From Phycisphaerae bacterium (lineage in GTDB: Bacteria > Planctomycetota > Phycisphaerae > Tepidisphaerales > Tepidisphaeraceae): a DNA stretch of 64,000 nt. The notes under the pieces are model-generated. The model saw only the letters and a list, made by a program, of their open reading frames with translations, made no database searches and had not been told where the DNA came from. Where the stretch lies: contig JAUJNJ010000019.1 of the NCBI GenBank assembly GCA_030448225.1, positions 18,778-82,777 on the forward strand, written 5' to 3'. Each line of letters opens with the position of its first letter. Position 1 is the first letter of the stretch. Shown here one piece after another: positions 12,277 to 20,931 of this stretch. The position numbers and the translations under genes are program-made.

Positions 12277-13369
12277 ATGAACGCGACGCTTCTTCGTGTG
12301 TTCGTCCTGATCGCCGCCTGCGCCACCTGCCGCGTCGCCGCCCGCGCCGCGGAACCAACGGCACCGCCGAAGAGGCGGCCTCCCGCCACCCGGCCCGGCC
12401 GCGACCGGGGCCATCGAGTTCCCGACGTTCGGGGTGGCGCTGGAGGCGCCGCGCGGGCTGCAACGCATCCCGGAAGGTTCCGCGGGGGACATCGCACGTT
12501 GGGCGGTGGTGGACGTCAGGAACGGCGGGTTCAACGCGATCGTGATGGCCGAGGTTCAGCCGGTGAAAGGGACGACGCGCGACGCGGTCGCGACGTTGGC
12601 GCGATCCATCGGCGGCACGGTCGAGGATCGCGGGACGACGCTCGGCGGCGACGACGCGCTCCGCGTCCGCGGGCCCGCGGGCGCGGGCGCCGACCGCGGC
12701 GGGAACCTCCGCCCCGTCGAGGCCGTCGCCACAGTGCGTGGCGGATACCTCTACGTCGTCAGCGGGCTGGCCGAGCCGGGCGCGGACGTCGGCCCGGCGG
12801 TCGAGGCGCTGCGCAAGTCGTGGAAGTGGGTGCCGATCGTCGCGCCGTCGGCGGACCTGTCGTTCCGCGGCGGCGCGGTCCCGCTCTGCGGCGGCCGGAT
12901 CACGCTCGACGTGCCGGCCACGATGCGACCCTACCCGGTGAACGACGCGAAGACCGAGGTGCACCTCGGGGCCTACAACGACCTGCGCGGCAGCCAGGAC
13001 TTCTTCCTGAACGTCTCGCTCCTCCCGGTGGACGCCGCGGTCGATCACGAGACGCTCGTCGGGCGTTTTCGGGACGCGCTGCGGCAGAAGACGGGCAGCG
13101 GCGAGATCGCGTTCCGCCGCGACCCGAAGGCGGTGCCGCCGCGCTCGACGAGCAACCTCGTGAAGATGCCTCGCCTCCAGCAACTCGCGCCCGGCGCGGT
13201 CGCCGGGAAGCAGGAGATCTGGACGCGGTGGGCGATCGTTGAGGTGTCGCCGACCGATTCGGTCCTGCTCACGATGACGGTCCACAACCAGCCGCCAAAG
13301 GAGCGTGACCTGTACGACCAGATGTTCGACAAGATTCTCGGAACGGTGAAGACGGCGCCGGCGAAGTGA
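12277..13369 (+). CDS. Secreted protein of unknown function
   Basis: About 363 aa once one frame jump near 12400 is joined. The N-terminus (MNATLLRVFVLIAACATCRVAARA) is a signal peptide. The mature part starts EFPTFGVALEAPRGLQRIPE and has no Cys-pair or catalytic motif I recognise. It contains two similar halves: each has a beta-rich block around a 'PRGLQRIPEG'/'PATMRPYPV' start, which suggests an internal duplication. The gene starts 31 bp after the cytochrome gene on the same strand, so the three secreted genes may form an operon. Confidence 0.7.
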
Positions 13370-13408
13370 TGTTGTGAAGATGCCGGCCCGCTCGCGCCGG
13401 GCCAGCTT

Positions 13409-13553
13409 GGAGTGTCTAACGAGTACTCGCGGTCAGTGGTTGTCATGCTGAGCGGAGCTAATGATCTCTCGCGGTCTTCGCGAGAACCGCGTGAGATGAT
13501 TCGCTCCGCTCAGGATGACACGCCCCCGCAAACCACTACTTTTTGAGGCGCTC
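13409..13553. repeat. Dispersed inverted repeat, TCATCC family, copy 3 (extended)
   Basis: The core (13441-13520) pairs TGTCATGCTGAGCGGAGC with GCTCCGCTCAGGATGACA. Homology to copy 4 extends outward on both sides: the left GAGTGTCTAACGAGTACTCG and the right ACTACTTTTTGAGGCGCTC resemble the copy-4 end GTACTTTTAGACGCTC. This marks a roughly 145-bp element with long terminal inverted repeats. The inner stem CGCGGTCTTCGCGAGAACCGCG adds a hairpin tip. Confidence 0.75.
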
Positions 13554-13568
13554 AGAGCCTATTCGATT

Positions 13569-13605
13569 CCCGAACAGCGGGCCCTTCGGGCCTGCGGCGA
13601 AACGG
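13569..13605. repeat. GGGCCCTTCGGGCC hairpin repeat, copy 1
   Basis: CCCGAACAGCGGGCCCTTCG followed by GGCCTGCGGCGAAACGGGG. The palindromic core forms a short stem with a TTCG-like tip. Similar units occur at 17150-17175, 51153-51191 and 63915-63950. Copies 1 and 2 each lie within about 50 bp of a TCATCC element. Confidence 0.75.
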
Positions 13606-13696
13606 GGACTGGTGGGATCGACCGCGAAGCCCGGTAGCAGAATTAGCGTCGTGCCGCACGGGAGCTTACGGGCCTCTGACGAAACGTAGCGAACCT

Positions 13697-13783
13697 GAAC
13701 CACGGGGCGACGGCGACGCGGAGCAGACGCGGTATTCTCCGTGATTTCTCTGTGGCTCCGTGGCTCCGTGGTTCAACTCGTCC
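13697..13783. repeat. Self-complementary CACGGAG/CTCCGTG word repeat
   Basis: AACCACGGGGCGACGGCGAC at the left pairs imperfectly with GGCTCCGTGGCTCCGTGGTT at the right, through a CGGAG...CTCCG core. The arms are decayed tandem words, so the unit folds as a long imperfect hairpin. No gene is seen in the rest of 13370-13843. Confidence 0.6.
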
Positions 13784-13843
13784 TCATTCTGTCAGACGCC
13801 CTGAGCGCCCACCGCGGAGACCCCCGCCGGCGGCGAGCGCGGC

Positions 13844-14169
13844 TCACCGCCCCTTCCCCCACTTGCACATCGCGTCGATCACGGGCTTCCAGGCTGCGGC
13901 CGCGATCCGTGAGGGAGTATTCCACCTTCGGCGGGACCTGCGGGTAGACCTTGCGGGCGACGACGCCGTCGGCCTCGAGCTCGCGGAGTTGCTGGGTCAG
14001 CATCTTCTGCGTGACGCCGTTCATCGCGCGGCGGAGTTCGCTGAAGCCGCTTCGTGCCGGTGAACAGGTGCCAGAGGATGAGCGTCTTCCAGCGGCCGCC
14101 CAGCACCTCGATCGTCGCCTCGGCCGGGCAGCAGGGGCGGGGCGGTGTCTTGGCGGCTCCTGGTATCAT
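13844..14169 (-). CDS. HxlR-family winged-helix transcriptional regulator (two frame breaks)
   Basis: About 108 aa. The start [20 protein letters not shown] carries the conserved Cys region of HxlR proteins. It is followed by [21 protein letters not shown], then in a second frame [20 protein letters not shown] (the recognition helix and wing), [17 protein letters not shown], and a third-frame end CKWGKGR. All are hallmark HxlR segments in the right order, so this is one gene with two indels (about 14055 and 13890). Family members usually sense small electrophiles or oxidants and control a divergent gene. The divergent neighbour here is an HtrA protease. Confidence 0.85.
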
Positions 14170-14173
14170 TTTG

Positions 14174-14212
14174 CAAGTATACCTCCAATCCGCAGGTACT
14201 TCACTATGTGAA
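14174..14212. promoter_or_regulatory. Candidate operator between the HxlR regulator and HtrA genes
   Basis: CAAGTATACCT and AGGTACTT form an imperfect inverted repeat. Next to it, TTCACTATGTGAA (14200-14212) is a perfect 5-bp-arm dyad with a 3-bp spacer. Both lie just upstream of the regulator start, where an autoregulatory HxlR site would be expected. The functional assignment is inference. Confidence 0.45.
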
Positions 14213-14265
14213 ATCGAGGTCCTAAGATCGGGCGGAACGCGCGGTTCCAGGAAGGACCTTCGCGC

Positions 14266-15382
14266 ATGAACCGAGTTTTGCAACTCATCGGGAATGACAT
14301 CGAGGACCGGCGTGCCGTCGCGACGCCGCCGGCGGTCGAGTCGGCGGGGGCGGCGGCGGCGGCGGACGACGCGGACCTGCTCGACGCCTACTCGCGGGCG
14401 GTCGTGGCGGCGGCGAAGCCGCGTGAGCCCGGCGGTGGTGAACATCGAGGTGCGGCACGCCGCCGGCCCGGGGCACCCCCAGCAGCCGCAGGGCCGCGGC
14501 GGCCGCGGGCCGGGCGGCGGCGGCGGCGGGGGCGGCGGGAGCGGGTCGGGGTTCGTCTTTACGCCCGACGGCTTCGTGCTGACCAACAGCCACGTCGTCC
14601 ACGGCGTGCGCGCCATCGAGGTCACGCTCGCCGACGGCCGGCGGTTCCCGGCCAAGCTCGTCGGCGACGACCTGGAGACCGACTTGGCCGTGATCGACAT
14701 CGCCGCGTCGAACCTGCCCCACTCGCAGTTCGGCGACAGTTCGAAGATCCAGGTCGGCCAACTCGTGATCGCGATCGGGAGCCCGTACGGGTTCCAGTAC
14801 ACCGTGACGGCGGGCGTCGTCAGCAACCTCGCCCGCTCGTTCCGGTCGACGCCGGGGCGGCTGATCGAGAACATCATCCAGACCGACGCGCGCTCAACCC
14901 CGGCAACTCCGGCGGGCCGCTCGTCAACAGCCGGGGCGAGGTGATCGGCGTGAACACCGCGATCATCCCGATGGCGCAGGGCATCTGCTTCGCGATCCCC
15001 GCCGAGACGCGCAGTTCGTCGCGGCCCGGCTGATCCGCGACGGGCACATCAAGCGGGCATTCCTCGGCGTCGGCGGGCAGAACGTGCCGCTGCACCAGCG
15101 CGTCGTGCGGTTCTTCCGGCTCGACGTCGAGACCGGCGTGCTCGTGACGAACCTCGAGCCTCGACAGCCCCGCCGAGCGGGCCGGCGTGCGCGAGGGGGA
15201 CGTGATCGTCGAGCTCGACGGCCGCCCGATCGCCAGCATCGACGACCTGCTCCGCCTCATGACCGACGAGCCGCGTCGGCGTGACGATCCCGCTGACGCT
15301 CATCCGCCGCACCGAACGGCTGAAGCTCGACGTGACGCCGGGCGAGTCGCGGCGGCGGGACGGGCGGGGGAACGACAAATGA
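14266..15382 (+). CDS. HtrA/DegP-type serine protease with PDZ domain (frameshifted)
   Basis: Trypsin-fold quality-control protease, about 370 aa. The three catalytic positions are visible across frames: His in LTNSHVV, Asp in ETDLAVID, Ser in [10 protein letters not shown]. The substrate-binding loops [18 protein letters not shown] and VNTAIIP match the family. A PDZ domain follows (FLGVGGQ ... [19 protein letters not shown]). Frame jumps occur near 14425, 14890, 15010, 15160 and 15275. No signal peptide or membrane anchor is evident at the N-terminus ([17 protein letters not shown]), and a run of about nine Gly precedes the protease domain. The stop at 15380 overlaps a repeat of AATGACCAA words. 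Confidence 0.85.
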
Positions 15383-15424
15383 CCAAGCCCCAATGACCAA
15401 CAGATGACCAAGTCCAAATGACCA
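15376..15424. repeat. AATGACCAA short-word repeat
   Basis: CAAATGACCAAG, CCAATGACCAAC, AGATGACCAAG and AAATGACCAAGG follow each other with 2-6 bp changes between units. The first unit contains the stop codon of the HtrA gene. Confidence 0.7.
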
Positions 15425-15591
15425 AGGCGGCTTTCGCACCCGGTGCGGATCGCGCGAGCATCCTTCAACCGCCGCTCGAAGAGCGCGTCCGGCGTGCTGC
15501 ATCGAGGGATCACCCAGCAGACCCGCGGGAACTTCGGGGGTTTTTGAAGCCGCGGATTGAAGCGTGGCGGGAACTCTTACGTCGCGACGAT

Positions 15592-15619
15592 GCCGCCGCC
15601 GCGAGCGGCGGCTAAACGG
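15592..15619. repeat. GTTTAGCCG hairpin repeat, copy 1 (reverse orientation)
   Basis: CCGCCGCGAGCGGCGGCTAA followed by ACGG is a GC-rich stem ending in CTAAACG. Related copies lie at 18432-18460, 23156-23190, 44991-45020 and 45202-45228. The remaining sequence from 15425 to 15810 shows no convincing gene. Confidence 0.65.
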
Positions 15620-15812
15620 TGAGCTGGGGACGAACGTCTCAACCGCCCACGGTACGACGATCGCAACCTTGCGGAACCGTGGTCCTGCTCGTGCCGCGGA
15701 ACATTGCGTTGAACTGGGACGTGAGCCGCTGTCGAATCTCCACCGTTCCGTTCGACTGCGCCGGCACGTCCGTTTCCGCGCTGGCCATTCGACGAGTGCA
15801 ATAACGAAGCTA

Positions 15813-15836
15813 GGCCCGGACGATCCCGTCCGGGCC
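15813..15836 (-). terminator. greA terminator hairpin
   Basis: GGCCCGGACG and CGTCCGGGCC form a perfect 10-bp stem around a 4-nt loop, 27 bp after the greA stop. On the greA strand the stem is followed by TAGCTTCGTTATT, a weak U-rich tail. Confidence 0.8.
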
Positions 15837-15862
15837 TGCTGCATTGGGTGGAGCGTCACGCC

Positions 15863-16335
15863 CTACATGATTTCCAGGATCTTGAACTTCATCGTCCCCC
15901 GCGGGGCCTTCACCTTGATCGTCTCGCCGACGCGGGCCTTCATCAGGGCCTCGCCCATCGGGCTGGTAGCGCTGACGGGCAGGACGTCGCTGTTGGCGTC
16001 GGGGGTCTGGGCCTCGCCGACGAGGCGGACGAGTTGCTCGCTGTCGTCGTCGAGGTCGAGCAGCTTCACCGTGTGGCCGAGGTAGACCATGTCCTCCGGG
16101 ACGTGCTCGTTGGAGACGACCGCCACGTGCCGCAGCTTCAGTTCGAGCTCGGCGAGCTCGCGCTGGATCGTGCGGTTCTCCTCCTTGGCGAAGTGGTACT
16201 CGGCGTTCTCGGAGAGGTCGCCGAGGGCCGCCGCCTTGCGGATGCGTTCCTGGACGTCGAGCTGCATCTTGAACAGCTCTTCCCGCTTCTTCTCCATCGC
16301 GCCTTTTCGTCGGCACTGACGATCTGCATGGCCAC
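15863..16335 (-). CDS. greA: Transcription elongation factor GreA/GreB family
   Basis: Binds RNA polymerase and stimulates transcript cleavage to rescue stalled complexes. About 157 aa. The N-terminal coiled coil carries the signature ALGDLSENAEYHFAKEE, with the acidic Asp/Glu tip that enters the polymerase channel. The C-terminal domain has VYLGHTVKLLDLDDD and the terminal ATSPMGEALM...KVKAPRGTMKFKILEIM. The ATG at 16335 (MAMQIVSADEK) fits the family start but needs one base added near 16300 to join MEKKREELFKMQ. Without it, translation could start at the internal Met about 37 bp further in. It is monocistronic and divergent from atpC. Confidence 0.9.
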
Positions 16336-16647
16336 TCCCGGGACGCGCGCGCCGCGATGCCGCGTCTGCTGGTTGAACGATCCGTCGCGAGCGGGCCGCC
16401 CGGCGCGGGTGTTGATACCGCTGCCGTCGGGCCGGTCCGTGAAAGTCGACGACTCCTAAAAACGCCGACCACCTCGCGGGGCTCGCGCGGGTGGGTCGGG
16501 GTGATCGACACCCCATCATGATAGTGCGGGTGCCCGGTTTGGCAACACGGAAACGCGGCCGGGCGCGCGGGGGAAATTGACGGCCCCGGCCGCGTCTTTT
16601 ACACTCCCGCCCCTGAGTCTTGTCCGTTTCCCGGGGAGAGCCCGCCG

Positions 16648-17044
16648 ATGCCGTTCCAATGCACGATCGTGACGCCCGAGCAGCAGGTCCTGGACGCGTC
16701 GCTGACGCAGGCGATCCTGCCGGCCCACGACGGGCTCGTCGGCATTCTGACCGACCACGCGCCGCTGCTGGTGAAGCTCGGCACCGGCCGCCTGCAGATC
16801 GACCTGCCCGGCGGGCAGAGCCGGGCGTTCTTCGTCGACGGCGGCGTCGCGCAGGTGAAGGACAACAAGCTGACCGTGCTGACGAACGACGCGATCCCCG
16901 ACGCCGAGATCGACGCCGACACCGCCCGCGCCCAGTACGCCGAGGCGTCCGCCCGCGTCGCCACCGACGAGTTCACCGCCCGCGAGCGGGAGCCGCCAAA
17001 TGAACCGGGCCCGCGCCAAGCAACAAGTCGCCGCCCAGCGGTAA
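16648..17044 (+). CDS. atpC: F-type ATP synthase epsilon subunit
   Basis: Small regulatory subunit of the F1 head, about 131 aa. The beta-sandwich N-domain is clear: MPFQCTIVTPEQQVLDA, LPAHDGLVGILTDHAPLLVKL, GRLQIDLPGGQSRAFFVDGG and LTVLTNDAIP. The C-terminal helices (ARAQYAEASARVATDEFTAR) run into a frame jump near 16990. The better end is RQMNRARAKQQVAAQR with a stop at 17042. A Shine-Dalgarno GGGGAGAG lies 6-13 bp before the ATG. Unusually, no other ATP synthase gene is adjacent: the upstream gene is divergent greA. Confidence 0.9.
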
Positions 17045-17149
17045 CACGATTCACGTCAACCGCAACTGGGCGCGTGACGATCCGCGCGCTCGGCGTCTCC
17101 GTTGGTCATTTCATTTTTGACCTTCAACGGTTTTCTACGCGCACGAAGA

Positions 17150-17175
17150 AGCGGCCCTTCGGGCTTGCGGCTACA
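17150..17175. repeat. GGGCCCTTCGGGCC hairpin repeat, copy 2
   Basis: AGCGGCCCTTCGGGCTTGCG is a one-mismatch form of the core hairpin. It is followed about 50 bp later by a TCATCC element, the same pairing as copy 1. Confidence 0.6.
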
Positions 17176-17221
17176 AGGTGGGAAATGATCAAAGCTTCAG
17201 GAAATCCTGGTCCGCGAGAGA

Positions 17222-17333
17222 TGTCATCCTAGCGGAGCGAAGGATCTCACGCGGATGCCGCAGGAACTACGGGGAGATCCTTCGCCGCGCTCAGGATGAC
17301 GACCTGCTGACCGCGGTACTTTTAGACGCTCTC
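17222..17333. repeat. Dispersed inverted repeat, TCATCC family, copy 4
   Basis: TGTCATCCTAGCGGAGCGAA and CCGCGCTCAGGATGAC form the arms. To the right, homology to copy 3 continues through CCGCGGTACTTTTAGACGCT. The element end touches the stop codon of the outer-membrane protein gene on the minus strand, so it may also supply that gene's 3' end. Confidence 0.75.
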
Positions 17334-18271
17334 AGTACTGGAATCGCACGCCCATGCCGCCCCAGAGTTGGGTGTCGGGCGCGGGAGGCCGCTCTCGATG
17401 GCGTCGGTGTAGAAGAGGTAGCCGTTGAGGCTCCACTGGCCGTAGCGGGCGCGGGATGTTCAGGAGCGAGTTGAGCGAGTAGGTGCCGGTCAGCCCGACG
17501 TCGTAGTGCTGGAACCCGTTCTCGCTCGGGTCGGCGGCCTCGGGGTCGGCGAAGAACGGGTGGCCGGTGACGTAGGCGAGGTCGGCCTGGGCGACGAACG
17601 TGATGCCGGTGCCCTCGAGCGTGAACTCGTGGCTCAGCCCGACCTCGACGTACACGCCGTGGTACAGGTCGTAGTCGTAGGCGGCGAAGCCGTACGGGGA
17701 GAGCAGCGGCTGGTCGGTGCCCCAGATGCGGCGAGTCGTCGAGCGTGACGCCGAGGTAGACCTCGTTCGTGTTGAGGGCCTCGCGCTCGGGGAAGATGAA
17801 CGTCTGGTACCCGCCGGCGAACGTGAGCGGCCGGATTCCCACTGGAAGCCGACGTACGGGCGGATCTCCTGGAACTCCGAGACCGGGTCGTCCTCGTAGA
17901 TGTTGACGAACACGCCGGCGATCGGGTGCGGGAGCTTGCCGAGGTCAAACTTGAAGAAGCCGTCGAACTGGAGGTTGGGGGCGTCCTCGTTCTCGCCGAG
18001 TTCGCTCTGGTCCACGCCGCGGAAGACGTAGTCGGTGAGGTAGGACACCGTGAGGTCGAAGTTCACGCCGCCGGAGTTGAACCCTTCCTCCGGTCGCGGC
18101 GGGCCGACGTCTTCGTAGATGCTTTCCTCGGGGTCCTGGAGTTGCACGAGTTGCAGGGGCTGCACCTCGCCCCGCGCCGCCGCGGGCAGGCCGGCCAGCC
18201 GCACCCGCCGACGCCAACAGCGCCCCGATCACCCCCGCCGCCGCGTAACGCTTGGACCGTTCGTGGCTCAC
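17332..18271 (-). CDS. Outer-membrane beta-barrel protein (porin-like; frameshifted)
   Basis: About 310 aa, starting at a GTG (VSHERSKRYAAAGVIGALLA, a signal-peptide-like start). The mature region begins with an acidic stretch (DPEESIYEDVGPPRPEEG) and then FDLTVSYLTDYVFRGVDQSE, which resembles the start of TorF-type putative porins. Alternating hydrophobic/aromatic strands follow (LTFAGGYQTFIFPE, SPYGFAAYDYDLYHGVYVEVGLSHEF, ITFVAQADLAYVTG). The chain ends MGVRFQY, with the terminal aromatic residue expected for BAM-dependent insertion. Frame changes occur near 18195, 17835, 17735 and 17450. Substrate unknown. Confidence 0.75.
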
Positions 18272-18431
18272 AGCGGCAGGACGATACCGCTGCCGCCCGC
18301 GATTGTCACGAACCGGCCCGCCGGGCGACTCCGCGGGTCGGGTCGGTCGGGAGATTGCAACCGCGGAGACGCGGAGGTCGGACGAGACGACATCAGCACC
18401 CGAGGCGAAAAGCAGGAACGTGGAGTGCTCT

Positions 18432-18460
18432 CGTTTAGCCGGCTCGCTTGCGAGCCGCGT
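18432..18460. repeat. GTTTAGCCG hairpin repeat, copy 2
   Basis: CGTTTAGCCGGCTCGCTTGC followed by GAGCCGCGT. GGCTCGC pairs with GCGAGCC around a 2-nt turn. It sits in the gap upstream of livK, where the only other features are purine-rich stretches and no gene is seen (18272-18708). Confidence 0.75.
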
Positions 18461-18708
18461 CGGGCGACGTGGGCGCGCGGCGAACGTTCTCGCCCTTTCC
18501 GCGACCTAGTCTTCTCCGCTTCCGTCTCCGCCTCCGCGGTTGCCTTTCATGTCCTGCCGCCGCGTCGCGACCGCCACCGTTCGCCTCGTTCTCGGCGGTC
18601 TTGAAGTCGCTAAGTGGGCGCGCGGCTGCGGTTCACCGCTTGCCGCGGTCGGCCGCTACCGCTACACGCGCCGAGCCAATCCGTTCCAATCGATACCGGA
18701 GATCGTTC

Positions 18709-19921
18709 ATGCGCGCGGGCACGTTCTGCAGGCTGATTCTGCTGGGGTTCGTCGCGGCCGTAACCGGGTGCGACAAGGGCGACGACGCCGGCGGCGGCTC
18801 GGCCGGGGGCGGCGGGACGGGCGGCGGCGGCGGCCGCCACGCCGCCGTCGACCGGCGCGGTGGTGATCGGCCACTACGCGTCGCTCACCGGCGACACCGC
18901 CACGTTCGGCACGAGCGCCGACGAGGGCGCGCGCCTCGCGCTCGACGAGATCACCAAGGCCGGCGGCGTGCTCGGCCGGCCGGTCGAACTCGTCACCGAG
19001 GACGACCGCTCGCAGTCGGGCGAGGCCCGGGCGGCGGTCAACAAGCTCATCTCGCGCGACAAGGTCGTCGCCCTGCTCGGCGAGATCGCCTCCAGCCGCT
19101 CGATCGCCGCCGCCCCGATCGCCCAGAAGGCCGGCATCCCGATGCTCTCGCCCGGCAGCACCAACGCGAAGGTCACGCAGGAGGGGGACTACATCTTCCG
19201 CGCCTGCTTCATCGACCCGTTCCAGGGCGAGGCGATGGCCCGCTTCGCGATGGAGACGCTCAAGCACAAGCGCTTCGCCCTGCTCTGGGCGAGCGACAGC
19301 GACTACAGCGCGGGCCTCCGCCAGAGCATCACCGCCGCCGTCAAGGCCGGCGGCGGCGAGATCGTGGCCGAGGAGAGCTACCAGGAGAAGAGCGACAAGG
19401 ACTTCCGCGGCCAGCTCACCAAGATCAAGGCCGCCAACCCCGAGGCGCTGTTCGTCCCCGGCTACTACACGCAGGCGGGCCTCATCGCCCGCCAGGCGCG
19501 CGAGCTGGGCCTGACGGTGCCGATGATCGGCGGCGACGGGTGGGACAGCCCGGTGCTCGTGCAGTCCGGCGGCTCGGCGATCGAGGGCAATTACTTCACG
19601 AACCACTACTCGCCCGACGAGGACCGCCCGGAGGTCAAGGCGTTCGTCGAGGCGTACAAGGTCAAGTACGACGGCAAGGTCCCCGACGCGATGGCCGTCC
19701 TCGGCTACGACGCGATGAAGCTCATGGCCGACGCGATCACCCGCGCCGGCGGCACCGACCCCAAGGCCATCCGCGACGCGCTGGCCGCCACCAAGGGCTT
19801 CCCCGGCGTCGCCGGCGCGGTCACGATCGACGAGCAGCGCAACGCCCAGAAGCCGATCGTCGTCGTCCAGGTGAAGGACGGCAAGTTCACGTACGTCACG
19901 TCCGTGCAGCCGAAGAAGTAG
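18709..19921 (+). CDS. livK: Branched-chain amino acid-type ABC transporter substrate-binding lipoprotein
   Basis: Periplasmic capture protein of a LIV-type (HAAT) importer, about 404 aa. The N-terminus MRAGTFCRLILLGFVAAVTGC is a lipoprotein signal with the Cys acceptor at residue 21, followed by a Gly-rich linker. After one frame jump near 18845 the class I periplasmic-binding fold is complete: VIGHYASLTGDTATFGTSAD, GGVLGRPVELVTEDDRS, ALLGEIASSRSIAAAPIAQK, IPMLSPGSTN, and FVPGYYTQAGLIARQARELG. It heads the livKHMGF cluster. The exact ligand (Leu/Ile/Val, another amino acid, urea or an amide) cannot be read from the sequence. Confidence 0.9.
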
Positions 19922-19925
19922 GAGC

Positions 19926-20023
19926 AGTGGCTAGTCGTCAGTTGCTAGTTGCTAGCAAGAAACGAAGCAACGCGTACGGCAGTCCGCGCCTCACTAGCAA
20001 CTGACAACCAGCAACTAGCAACT
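19926..20023. repeat. Self-complementary TTGCTAG word repeat between livK and livH
   Basis: AGTTGCTAGTTGCTAGC at the left is complementary to the right-hand GCAACTAGCAACT. Both sides are made of GTTGCTAG words, with CAGTTG/CAACTG at the outer positions. The folded hairpin lies between livK and livH and could lower expression of the downstream transport genes relative to the abundant binding protein (inference). Confidence 0.75.
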
Positions 20024-20028
20024 CCCGA

Positions 20029-20931
20029 ATGCAGGTATTCCTCCAGCAACTGATCAACGGGCTGTCGGTCGGCGCGATCTACGCGCTGATCGCGCTCGGG
20101 TACACGATGGTGTACGGCATCCTGAAGCTGATCAACTTCGCGCACGGCGAGGTGTTCATGGTCGGCGCGATGTCGTCGCTCCTGCTGGCCACGTGGCTGG
20201 GGTGGACCGGGCCGCTGGCGCTGGGCGCGTTCCTCGTCGGCGCGATCGTCATCTGCGGCGTGCTCGGGTTCGCGATCGAGCGCCTCGCCTACCGCCCGCT
20301 CCGCGGCCAGCCGCGCATCACGTCGCTCATCACGGCGATCGGCGTGTCGCTGCTGCTCCAGTACGGCGGGCAGCAGGTCTTCGGCCCGACCGACCGCGTG
20401 TTCCCCGAGGTGTGGAAAGGGCTCGGCGGCACGTTCACGCCCGGCGGGCTCGTGATCAGCTACGTCGACGTCGTCGTGATCGGCCTGACGCTCGTCCTGA
20501 TGCTCGCGCTGACGTACGTCGTGCTCTACACGAAGATCGGCCTGGCGCTGCGGGCCGTCAGCTTCAACTTCGACACCGCCTCGCTCATGGGCGTGAACAT
20601 CGACCGCGTCGTGAGCTTCACGTTCGTCCTCGGCTCGGCGCTGGCCGCCGCGGGCGGGCTGCTGTACGCGGTGAAGTACCTGCAGATCAACCCGCTCAGC
20701 GGGCTGACGCCGGGCCTGAAAGCGTTCGTCGCCGCGGTGCTGGGCGGGATCGGCAGCATCCCCGGCGCGGTGGCCGGCGGGATCCTGCTCGGCCTCGTGG
20801 AGGTGATGGTCGTCGGGTACGTCGAGGGGGGCAGCCAGTACCGCGACGGCGTCGCGTTCGTGATCCTCATCGCCATCCTGCTCGTGAAGCCCGCCGGGCT
20901 GTTCGGAAGAAGCGTCGTTGAGAAAGTCTGA
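20029..20931 (+). CDS. livH: LIV-type ABC transporter permease (LivH)
   Basis: Inner-membrane channel subunit, 300 aa, intact. The opening MQVFLQQLINGLSVGAIYAL, ALGYTMVYGILKLINFAHGE and the cytoplasmic loop GLALRAVSFNFDTASLMGVNIDRV are signature LivH stretches. About eight hydrophobic helices are visible, ending RDGVAFVILIAILLVKPAGLFG. It overlaps the livM start by 14 bp, which indicates translational coupling. Confidence 0.95.
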   Translation: MQVFLQQLINGLSVGAIYALIALGYTMVYGILKLINFAHGEVFMVGAMSSLLLATWLGWTGPLALGAFLVGAIVICGVLGFAIERLAYRPLRGQPRITSLITAIGVSLLLQYGGQQVFGPTDRVFPEVWKGLGGTFTPGGLVISYVDVVVIGLTLVLMLALTYVVLYTKIGLALRAVSFNFDTASLMGVNIDRVVSFTFVLGSALAAAGGLLYAVKYLQINPLSGLTPGLKAFVAAVLGGIGSIPGAVAGGILLGLVEVMVVGYVEGGSQYRDGVAFVILIAILLVKPAGLFGRSVVEKV

